Made by a program: the position numbers and the translations under genes | Shown: in pieces, positions 37,870 to 45,369 of the stretch | How the letters are laid out: each line of letters begins with the position of its first letter | How positions within the stretch are numbered: position 1 is the first letter of the stretch | DNA from: Massilia soli | Lineage (GTDB): Bacteria; Pseudomonadota; Gammaproteobacteria; Burkholderiales; Burkholderiaceae_D | DNA length: 64,000 bases | Direction of reading: 5' to 3' | Assembly: GCF_016809835.1 (NCBI RefSeq) | Contig: NZ_JAFBIL020000001.1 | Coordinates: 868,001 to 932,000, forward strand | The notes under the pieces: model-generated | Told to the model about the DNA's origin: nothing | Database searches by the model: none | What the model saw: only the letters and a program-made list of their open reading frames with translations

Positions 37870-38934
37870 TCAGAATTCGGTGCCGACGGTGATCGCCGCG
37901 ATACGGTGGCGCGGCACCGGAATCGACGAGCGGAACTCGCGCGAGCGGCGCGTGACCTTGAACTGCAGGAACCACGGGCCATGGCTGGCGCTGCGCGTGT
38001 CGGGGAAGTCGATACGCGTCCCCACCATCAGGTCGGTCACGACCTTGCGCCGCTGGACCGAGGGATCGTCGCGCCACATGCGCCCGTCGAGGAAGATGTT
38101 GCGTCCCATCAGCCGCGTTTCGACGACCGCAAACGCCGTGCATTGCAGCCATTTCAGCATGCAGGTGGTCGTGCCGATCGCGTCCTGCACCAGCTTGTTG
38201 CCGATGCCGGGAGGCGGTGGCGAGACGGCCGGCAGGTCCTTGCCGACCACCACCGCCAGCCCTGCCGCCGCGTAGGTCATGGTGTTGCCCGCTGCCAGGC
38301 GCCAGTAGCCGGCGGTGTTGAGCTGGACATCGCCCGGAAGCGCCAGCGACAGGCTGTCGAGCGCAGTGCGCCGCTCGGCGCTGGCCATCAGCGCGAGCGA
38401 CCCGCCGATCTGGTTGTGCCAGCCCCTGGGCTCGGGACGGTCCATGATCTTGTGGAAGAGTTTCTGCGCGTCTTCAGACAGCGAGGCCGGCCCGGTCACC
38501 CCCACCTGCGCGCTCAGCGTCGTCAGGGTGCGTTGGTCGGGCGACAGCAGCGCGTAGGCATGTTCGACGTACAGCAAGCCTGCCCACGGCCGGTCCTCCG
38601 GCTGGGGCTGGGCAATCGTGATGTCGCGCGGGGTGTACATCAGCTGGCCGTAGTTGGTCTGGCTGGTCAGGAAAACGCTGTCTTCGCAGCCGAGCCAGGC
38701 GCAGGCGCGCCGCGTGAGCGCCTTGGCGAACTCGCCGCGCCGGTCGCGCGAGCGCTTGATCGACAGCTGCACGCCATTGGTATAAAAGCGGTCGCTATCG
38801 AAGAACGAATCGTTCTCGTAGGTGCCGAAATGGACGGTCTCTTGCTGCGGCACCGGCGCTTGTGCATGGGCCGCACCGCAGGCGAGCAATGCAAGGCCCG
38901 CGCACCAGCGCGGGTGGAAGGAAAACAGCGACAT
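37870..38934 (-). CDS. LpxR-like lipid A 3'-O-deacylase (DUF2219), outer membrane
   Basis: A 354-residue protein with a signal peptide ending AAHAQ and the DUF2219 signature NYGQLMYTPRDITIAQP followed by EDRPWAGLLYVEHAYA. The fold is an outer-membrane beta barrel that removes a 3' acyl chain from lipid A (established for LpxR of Salmonella). FGTYENDSFFDSDRFYTNGV keeps the conserved metal and catalytic region at the front. Here it would modify lipid A in the outer membrane. It is followed by a lipoprotein gene. Confidence 0.88.
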   Translation of the reverse strand: MSLFSFHPRWCAGLALLACGAAHAQAPVPQQETVHFGTYENDSFFDSDRFYTNGVQLSIKRSRDRRGEFAKALTRRACAWLGCEDSVFLTSQTNYGQLMYTPRDITIAQPQPEDRPWAGLLYVEHAYALLSPDQRTLTTLSAQVGVTGPASLSEDAQKLFHKIMDRPEPRGWHNQIGGSLALMASAERRTALDSLSLALPGDVQLNTAGYWRLAAGNTMTYAAAGLAVVVGKDLPAVSPPPPGIGNKLVQDAIGTTTCMLKWLQCTAFAVVETRLMGRNIFLDGRMWRDDPSVQRRKVVTDLMVGTRIDFPDTRSASHGPWFLQFKVTRRSREFRSSIPVPRHRIAAITVGTEF

Positions 38935-39025
38935 GGCCGCACCGCCTTTCCGTTTCGTGACTACTGATCAGTCCGATTGTAGGCGTGCAACTTTCCCCGG
39001 TCTTGCCGTGGGTCATATCCACCGT

Positions 39026-40345
39026 CTAAACTTGGCTCCCGCCGCGCCCTCGACGGCCCTTGGGCCAGAAACGTTCAAGCGCCGGGGTGACGCTGGAGCC
39101 GTGCACGACAATCGACAAAATGATCGTGACGACGGTGAGCTGAATCAGGTCGCGCGCCAGATGATGCGGCAGGCCATGGTTGATCGCATACATCAGGTAA
39201 TACAGCGAGCCGATGCCGCGCACGCCGAACCACCCGGTAATCGAGCGCACCCGCATCGGCGCGTTCGAGCCTGCCAGCCCGAGCATGATGCTCAGCGGCC
39301 GCGCGATCACGAACAGGAACACCGCGGTGCTGATCGAGCGCCAGTTGAAGTCGGTAACGGCCACCATGCCACCCAGCAGAAGTACCAATGTCAGTTCGGA
39401 CAGCCGCTCGAGGTGTTCCTTGAACACCAGCGATTCGCCGCTGACCGTCAGCGGCACGTCGTGCTCTGGGCCGGCCGCATTGGCCTCGGGTTGTTCGGCC
39501 ACCAGCACCCCCTGGCGGTCCTTGTGGGCGCCAGAAAGAACCAGTTCGGTCTGGCGCAGGGCCACGCCGGCGGCAAACACCGCCAGGAAACCCCATGCAT
39601 GGGCCAGCACCGTCAAGCCATAGACGACCCCGATCAAGCCCAGCGCGACCAGGTCGTCGAGCACCTCATGTTTTGGCGCGCGGTTGCGCAGATGCCAGCC
39701 CAGCCGGCCTAGCAATGCACCGCCGACAATGCCGATGCCAATCGCGGCCAGCGTCGCCCAGACCACATCGACGGCAACCCAGCGCCACCCGAACTCACCG
39801 AGCTCATGCGCGCCAAGCAAGCCCAGCCCGAGCATCACGAAAGGGAAGGCCGAACCGTCGTTCATGCCCGCCTCGGACGTCAGGGCGAAGCGCAACTGGT
39901 CGCGGTCGCCCGCATGACGGATCTGGACGTCGGTCGCAAGCACCGGATCGGTCGGCGCCAGGATGGCGCCGAGCAAGACACCGGCGCCCAGCGGCAGTCC
40001 GAGGACAAAGTGTGTGAAGGCGGCAATCAGCCCGACCGTCAACGACATCGACACCCATGCCATCCGGATCGGTGTCCCCCAGCGCTTGAGCGTGATCGGC
40101 ACCGGCATTTTTACGCCCGCCGAGAACAGGGAAATCAGCACCGCGATTTCGGTCAGCGTTTCCAGCAGGTGGGATTGCTCGGTAGGATTGAAGGAAAAAA
40201 CGCCCAGCACCATCGGTCCAAGGATCAAGCCCACGGCCAGGTACACAATGCTGGAGGAAACCGGGAGCCGCGAAATCGAGGTCGCGAACAGGCCGCGTGC
40301 CAGCATCAGGCAGCCGATCAGGATAATCCAGTGAATTGTTGTCAT
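39026..40345 (-). CDS. Sodium/proton (cation:proton) antiporter, CPA1-type
   Basis: A 439-residue membrane protein with 12 or more hydrophobic segments. The core motif LGAILAPTDPVLATDVQI carries the acidic ion-binding site of CPA1/NhaP exchangers, and the SEAGMNDGSAFPF loop follows. It should exchange protons against sodium or potassium across the inner membrane for pH and salt balance. There is no C-terminal TrkA-N domain. It is divergent from rtcB across 161 bases. Confidence 0.9.
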   Translation of the reverse strand: MTTIHWIILIGCLMLARGLFATSISRLPVSSSIVYLAVGLILGPMVLGVFSFNPTEQSHLLETLTEIAVLISLFSAGVKMPVPITLKRWGTPIRMAWVSMSLTVGLIAAFTHFVLGLPLGAGVLLGAILAPTDPVLATDVQIRHAGDRDQLRFALTSEAGMNDGSAFPFVMLGLGLLGAHELGEFGWRWVAVDVVWATLAAIGIGIVGGALLGRLGWHLRNRAPKHEVLDDLVALGLIGVVYGLTVLAHAWGFLAVFAAGVALRQTELVLSGAHKDRQGVLVAEQPEANAAGPEHDVPLTVSGESLVFKEHLERLSELTLVLLLGGMVAVTDFNWRSISTAVFLFVIARPLSIMLGLAGSNAPMRVRSITGWFGVRGIGSLYYLMYAINHGLPHHLARDLIQLTVVTIILSIVVHGSSVTPALERFWPKGRRGRGGSQV

Positions 40346-40506
40346 GAAATAGTTCGTTGGGAGTCTTGCCAGTCATGCTACAGGCGACACCCCAGCCCGT
40401 CCGTTCGCTTGCACACCTTGTCGTGTCCATCGGCATGATCCTCCCGCGCACCCGGGCGGCATGTATTTTGCGATCATATCGGCTGGCAGCGCAATGCGGA
40501 GACCCC

Positions 40507-41745
40507 ATGACACCCGACCCCACCTACGACGTCATCAACAATGAAGGCGCCCGCCCGATCAAACTGTGGACCAGCGGCGTGCCGGTTGAACAGTCCGCAA
40601 AGCAGCAATTATCGAATACGGCCAGGCTTCCCTTTATCTATAAACACGTCGCAGTGATGCCGGACGTGCATTTAGGCAAGGGGTCGACCATCGGCAGCGT
40701 CATTCCCACGCTTGGCGCGGTCATTCCGGCTGCGGTCGGTGTCGATATTGGCTGCGGCATGATGGCTGCGAAGACCACCCTGACCGCGAACGACCTGCCC
40801 GACAGCCTGGCCAGGCTGCGCAGCGCGATAGAACAGGCGATCCCGCACGGAATGTCGCCAAGGACGCGCAGCTTCAAGGGCCCCGACAAGGGTTCATGGA
40901 GCAAGGCGCCTTCGGCGGTAGATGCCGGCTGGCTGCAGCTCAAGGACGAGTTCGACGAGATTTGCCGCAAGCGTCCCACCTTGAAAAACACCAACAACTA
41001 CAAGCATCTGGGAACCCTGGGCAGCGGCAACCACTTTGTCGAAGTCTGCCTCGACGAGCAGGGTTTCGTCTGGCTGATGCTGCATTCGGGCTCGCGCGGC
41101 GTGGGCAATGCCATCGGCACCCAGTTCATCGAACTGGCCAAGCAAGACATGCGCAAGCATCACATCAACCTGCCCGACCAGGACCTGGCGTACTTGTCGG
41201 AGGGCACGCAGCATTTCGACGACTATCTCGAGGCGGTCGGCTGGGCGCAGAAATTTGCCCGCATCAACCGCGAAGTGATGATGCAGAACCTGATTGCGGC
41301 CATGCGCACGGTGATCGCCAAGCCTTTCGACACCCACATCGAAGCTGTCAATTGCCACCACAACTATGTGCAGAGGGAGCGGCATTTCGGCCGCGATGTG
41401 TTGGTGACGCGCAAGGGCGCGGTATCGGCGCGCGCCGGAGAGCTGGGCATTATTCCGGGGTCGATGGGCGCGAAGAGTTTTATCGTGCGCGGCAAGGGTA
41501 ACCCGGAAAGCTTCAATAGCTGCAGCCACGGCGCCGGCCGCATCATGAGCCGTACGGAAGCCAGGCGCCGCTTCACCGTGGAAGACCAGGTGGGCGCGAC
41601 CAAAGGCGTCGAGTGCCGCAAGGACGCGGCGGTGATTGACGAGATTCCCATGGCCTACAAAGACATCGACGCGGTGATGCACGCGCAGCGCGAGCTGGTG
41701 GAGGTCGTGCACACGCTGAAACAGGTGGTCTGCGTCAAGGGTTAG
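40507..41745 (+). CDS. rtcB: RtcB family RNA-splicing ligase
   Basis: A 412-residue RtcB, a GTP- and manganese-dependent ligase joining 2',3'-cyclic-phosphate or 3'-phosphate RNA ends to 5'-OH ends. The metal-binding cysteine is C83 in GVDIGCGM. Histidine motifs follow (LGSGNHFVEV, NCHHNYVQRE), then GSMGAKSFIVRG and the guanylylated-histidine region SCSHGAGR. ATG 40507 is chosen because the family begins at this point; an in-frame start at 40357 adds unlikely sequence. No rtcA or rtcR lies nearby. Its stop overlaps that of the convergent beta-helix gene. Confidence 0.95.
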   Translation: MTPDPTYDVINNEGARPIKLWTSGVPVEQSAKQQLSNTARLPFIYKHVAVMPDVHLGKGSTIGSVIPTLGAVIPAAVGVDIGCGMMAAKTTLTANDLPDSLARLRSAIEQAIPHGMSPRTRSFKGPDKGSWSKAPSAVDAGWLQLKDEFDEICRKRPTLKNTNNYKHLGTLGSGNHFVEVCLDEQGFVWLMLHSGSRGVGNAIGTQFIELAKQDMRKHHINLPDQDLAYLSEGTQHFDDYLEAVGWAQKFARINREVMMQNLIAAMRTVIAKPFDTHIEAVNCHHNYVQRERHFGRDVLVTRKGAVSARAGELGIIPGSMGAKSFIVRGKGNPESFNSCSHGAGRIMSRTEARRRFTVEDQVGATKGVECRKDAAVIDEIPMAYKDIDAVMHAQRELVEVVHTLKQVVCVKG

Positions 41746-42845
41746 CGCTGGGGCGTGGCCGCACCGTATGCCGCCAGCTTGCGCGCCGGCGAGCCCGGCA
41801 GCAGGCGCAGGTCTGGCGTGCCATCTTTTGGATAGCTGACAAACTGCGGCGCCGCGCTGATCGTGCCGCTGTGCTTGAGCCCATTGCGCAAACCCCAGTC
41901 GGCGCTGGCGTTCTGGAACACCAGGTTGTTGCGGTAGGTATTGTTCTTGCCGGTCCAGCCATGCTCGGTGATGCCGGTCTGGTTGTCGAACACGATGTTG
42001 TTGTGGACGCTCGTGTAATCGTTTGGCCCCTTGGTGTGGTAATAGTCGCCGCCGCCCACCAGGATGCCGCTGGTCGACCTGACCACGGTATTGCCCGAGA
42101 CGATAGCGTGATGGGCGTCGTGCCAGAGCTGGATGCCGGCGCCGCCAATTGCATAGAGCACATTGTTCTGCACCCGGCCGGTCGTGTTGAGATAGATGCC
42201 CTTAGAAAACTTGCATCCCGGGGTGCCGATGTTGTGCACGGTGTTGCCGATCACGGCGGAATTGACGCCCTTGTAATAGCTGTCGAGCCCGATGCCGGAA
42301 CTGCCCGCGCCGCCGCATGCGCTCGTCTCGCCGACATGCTGCACATGATTGTCGCGCACCGAGACGAACGAGCCGCCGTTGTAGATGCCGTGCAGCCACG
42401 CCGTGCCCGTGGTCGACCCGCGGCCGTCGATGTCGAAGCCGACAATGTCGACATAGCTGCCGCGGTTGTCCCACGCCGTGTTGGTGGTGGACTTTACGGG
42501 CGGCACGATGCGTGCGCCCCATTTGACCATCGACCGGTAGACGATGCGGGCGTTCGATTCGCCGTTCATGTTGGTGCGAAAGCCGCCGGCGTAAGTTCCC
42601 TTGGCGACGTGGATGGTGGTGCCGGGCAGTGCGACGCCAGCGGCGTGCTGGATGGTCTGGAAGGGGGAGCTTTCGGTACCGGAATTGCTGTTTGAACCGT
42701 CTGGCGAGACGTAGTAGTTGTATTTGCTTGCTGGCGCTGCCCTGCTGTCCGGCGGCGCCGCCGCTGCGTGCGCGAGGAGGACCATCAGGCCGGTACAGAT
42801 CAGCAAACCGGTACATGCATTTCTTGCAGCACGGATAAAAGTCAT
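41742..42845 (-). CDS. Exported right-handed beta-helix protein
   Basis: A 367-residue exported protein. A signal peptide (MTFIRAARNACTGLLICTGL, ending AAAAP) precedes YYVSPDGSNSNSGTESSPFQ and a series of about 25-residue turns (VRDNHVQHVGETSACGG, AVIGNTVHNIGTPGCKF), the pattern of parallel beta-helix proteins that bind or cut polysaccharides. GAGGA seven bases upstream supports the start at 42845. Polysaccharide lyase or hydrolase activity is plausible but no catalytic residues are certain. Confidence 0.88.
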   Translation of the reverse strand: MTFIRAARNACTGLLICTGLMVLLAHAAAAPPDSRAAPASKYNYYVSPDGSNSNSGTESSPFQTIQHAAGVALPGTTIHVAKGTYAGGFRTNMNGESNARIVYRSMVKWGARIVPPVKSTTNTAWDNRGSYVDIVGFDIDGRGSTTGTAWLHGIYNGGSFVSVRDNHVQHVGETSACGGAGSSGIGLDSYYKGVNSAVIGNTVHNIGTPGCKFSKGIYLNTTGRVQNNVLYAIGGAGIQLWHDAHHAIVSGNTVVRSTSGILVGGGDYYHTKGPNDYTSVHNNIVFDNQTGITEHGWTGKNNTYRNNLVFQNASADWGLRNGLKHSGTISAAPQFVSYPKDGTPDLRLLPGSPARKLAAYGAATPQR

Positions 42846-42901
42846 CGACGGGTCCTCGCAGAACGACAAGCGGAGGTCCGCAACGACCTCCGCGAAAAAG
42901 C

Positions 42902-42975
42902 TGGAGGCGGGTGTTGGAATCGAACCAACTTAGCCAGCTTTGCAGGCTGGCGCATTGCCATTTTGCTACCCCGCC
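42902..42975 (-). tRNA. tRNA-Cys (anticodon GCA)
   Basis: A 74-base gene on the minus strand: acceptor GGCGGGG, anticodon loop CTGCAAA (GCA) on a CCAGC/GCTGG stem, T arm GTTGG-TTCGATT-CCAAC and encoded CCA (complement of 42902-42904). The seventh acceptor pair would be G-A, so that position is mismatched; the rest folds normally. Confidence 0.95.
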
Positions 42976-43191
42976 ATTGGATTCAAGTGTCTACCTTTGA
43001 GGCGGGGAGCGCTTTGCATGGATCAAACTTCGGTTTGATGGGGAACATATACGGCGAAGTCAGTGCATGACGAAAGGAACTTGAAATTGCGGGCAGGCTA
43101 CCGAGCGCACGTAAAGATATGACAAAGCTAGACTTGAGCAACACCGGGATGTCTATCCGGCAGTTGTTATTCACTTCCAATGGAGATCCAC

Positions 43192-44010
43192 ATGCTTAAA
43201 ACAAAAATTTTGAAGTCCCTGCTGAGCGCGAGCCTGATCGCCGCGTTCGCCGTACCGATGGCCGTGCAGGCGCAAACGTCCGCTGCGGGAATGAACACGC
43301 CGGCCGCCAGCGCCCTCAACAAGGCCGACCAGAAAATCGTCATGGACATGGCGCGCGCCAGCATGGCGGAGATCGAGGCCGGCAAGATCGCCGTCAATAA
43401 GGCGCAAAGTCCCGAAGTGAAGGCGTACGCCCAGCGCATGGTCGATGAGCACACTAGGGCGCTGACCGACGTGACCAACCTGGCCCAGAGCAAGGGCGTC
43501 ACCCTGCCAACCGAGCTCGATGCGAAGCACAAGGCGATGGCCGCGAAGCTCAACCGAATGGAAGGCGATAAGTTCGACCGCGAATACATGAAGCAGGCCG
43601 GCGTAAGCGACCACACCAAAATGCATGCGATGCTGAAGAAGGATTCGGCCCGCGCAACAGATCCTGACGTCAAGGCGCTGGCCGCGAAGATGATGCCTGC
43701 TGTCGAGGAGCACATGACCGCGGCCAGGTCCATGCCGATGGCGAAAAAGAGCGGCGGCATGGCCGATGCCAAGGGCACCAAGCCTCCCGTGACCGGCGAA
43801 GCGAACGACCATACCTCGCCGGGCGCAACCCTGCCACCGGCGGCGGCGAAGGATACGTCGCAAGGCACGTCCGGAACCAAGGGCACGACAGGCACCTCGA
43901 CCAGAACCCCGACCGGCGAAGCAAACGATCACACGTCGGCAGGTGCGGTGCGTCCGGCGCCAGCGGCCAAAGACGCCAAGCCGCAGCCGGCGCCAGCGGT
44001 TAAATACTAG
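43192..44010 (+). CDS. DUF4142 exported protein with repeated Pro/Ala-rich tail
   Basis: A 272-residue exported protein. The signal peptide ends VQAQT, and the DUF4142 domain is a ferritin-like four-helix bundle (about 40-185: DQKIVMDMARASMAEIEAGK, then YAQRMVDEHTRALTDV). The C-terminal 80 residues are low complexity and carry two copies of a TGEANDHTS motif. ATG 43192 is used because GGAG stands seven bases upstream. The domain is common in envelope or stress-related secreted proteins but has no proven activity. Confidence 0.9.
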   Translation: MLKTKILKSLLSASLIAAFAVPMAVQAQTSAAGMNTPAASALNKADQKIVMDMARASMAEIEAGKIAVNKAQSPEVKAYAQRMVDEHTRALTDVTNLAQSKGVTLPTELDAKHKAMAAKLNRMEGDKFDREYMKQAGVSDHTKMHAMLKKDSARATDPDVKALAAKMMPAVEEHMTAARSMPMAKKSGGMADAKGTKPPVTGEANDHTSPGATLPPAAAKDTSQGTSGTKGTTGTSTRTPTGEANDHTSAGAVRPAPAAKDAKPQPAPAVKY

Positions 44011-44023
44011 TCCGGCGCGAATT

Positions 44024-44059
44024 CGGCGGATGACGCGCTTGCGCGCTCTTCCGCCGTAC
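44024..44059. repeat. Degenerate GGCGGAT...TCCGCC repeat
   Basis: CGGCGGATGACGCGCTTGCG followed by CGCTCTTCCGCCGTAC is a short inverted repeat between convergent genes, related to those at 15491 and 37308. The inner palindrome GCGCTTGCGC may form a hairpin. Confidence 0.55.
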
Positions 44060-44074
44060 GGCCTCGGCTGTCCT

Positions 44075-45061
44075 TTATCGCGCCAGCAGGTGCTTCAGGT
44101 AGGCGCCCTGGCCGTGGAAGATCGCGCTTTCATCGACCAGGCCTTCGCGCTTGTAGATCTCGTGTACCTTCGGCAGGTTGGCGAACGAGACGCCCGGGTG
44201 CATGTGGTGATAAGCGTGCAGGCCGAAGTTCAAATCAGGCATCAGTGCGCGCTGCCACCAGGTCAGCTGGATCAGCGGCGTGGTTTCGTGGATGGTGCCG
44301 TTCTCGATATTGTATTCATGCTCGCATACCGCGATCCAGCGCACCATCAGCTGGGTGACGGTCATCGCCGGTACCACCCAGTAAATCAGGAATACCGTCC
44401 AGCCGCCGACCGCCGTCAGCACGCCCGCAGCAACGGCAAAGAACGCAATGCGCAGCCATTTCGGTGATGGATTGCGGCGCGTGAATTCGTCCGTGCGCGG
44501 CGCGGTTTTACCGCGAATCAGGCGAATCAGGTTCATCGCCGTCAGGTCTTTTACCGCGATCATTACCAGCTGGCCGAGCGACTTCGGGAACGTCCATTCG
44601 TCGCCGGCTTTGCGCAAGAAGTCAGGGTCATCCTGGGTGAAGCAGTATTTGTGGTGCGACAGGTGTACTTTCGCGTAGTCTTCCACGGTCGTCACAAACA
44701 GCGGATACACGGCAAATACATTGATGAACCAGTCCGCGTATTTGCTGCGCATGCCCAGGCGGTGCACCTGTTCGTGCAGCAGAAGCGCGAGCGCCATCTG
44801 GCGCGTGCCGATCAGGAAAATGCAAACCAGCGTGACCGCGAGATGATCGAAGTACACGCCAGCTGCGATAAACGCCGCAATCGACGCCCAGGTCAGCGCC
44901 AGCTCGGCCGCAAAGCGAACCGGCCGCGCACCGGATAACGCCATGATCTCGCGGCGCGCATCGGCCGATAGTGCCGACGCTTCCGCCAGCACGGCGGGCC
45001 GCAGCAAATTGGCTTGCTGAGGCAGGTCAGGCGCGAAGATGGCAGTGCTTTGCGTGGTCAT
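44075..45061 (-). CDS. Membrane fatty acid desaturase-like protein
   Basis: A 328-residue integral membrane protein with the three histidine boxes of di-iron desaturases: HEQVH, HLSHH and, near the C-terminus, HAYHH. Four main hydrophobic segments surround them (for example TWASIAAFIAAGVYFDHLAV). The enzyme would introduce a double bond or hydroxyl into an acyl chain or related lipid. The exact substrate, such as phospholipid acyl chains or sphingolipid-like molecules, cannot be determined. It stands alone. Confidence 0.9.
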   Translation of the reverse strand: MTTQSTAIFAPDLPQQANLLRPAVLAEASALSADARREIMALSGARPVRFAAELALTWASIAAFIAAGVYFDHLAVTLVCIFLIGTRQMALALLLHEQVHRLGMRSKYADWFINVFAVYPLFVTTVEDYAKVHLSHHKYCFTQDDPDFLRKAGDEWTFPKSLGQLVMIAVKDLTAMNLIRLIRGKTAPRTDEFTRRNPSPKWLRIAFFAVAAGVLTAVGGWTVFLIYWVVPAMTVTQLMVRWIAVCEHEYNIENGTIHETTPLIQLTWWQRALMPDLNFGLHAYHHMHPGVSFANLPKVHEIYKREGLVDESAIFHGQGAYLKHLLAR

Positions 45062-45369
45062 GATGGGTTCCGGCGTCGAAGTTGGTTAATCTCCCATCAT
45101 GATGACGCAGCCGCCGCCAGGCCAATCGGGCGAAAACCGCCACAATTCCCTCTTTCTAAATTGCATAGACCTTTTATTAAGCCCCGGACGTATGCATGCC
45201 GCATGTTCAAAAAATGACACAGCCGTAAGCCATAGCAAGATTTGACAAACGTGGCGATAAATATAACGACAGAATGCGTTCAATACGAAGAGGAGAGACG
45301 CTCGAGCGTCCGCCGAATTCGGTACTGGAAGTCCCACGGTAATCGAACCTAAAGAGTCTTGGAGAGAAC
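45062..45369. other. Intergenic region upstream of the TonB receptor gene
   Basis: 308 bases between the divergent desaturase and TonB-receptor genes. It must hold both promoters, and AAGAGGAGAG at 45289-45298 is a purine-rich stretch. I see no gene, and no operator or promoter pair I would defend. Confidence 0.4.
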
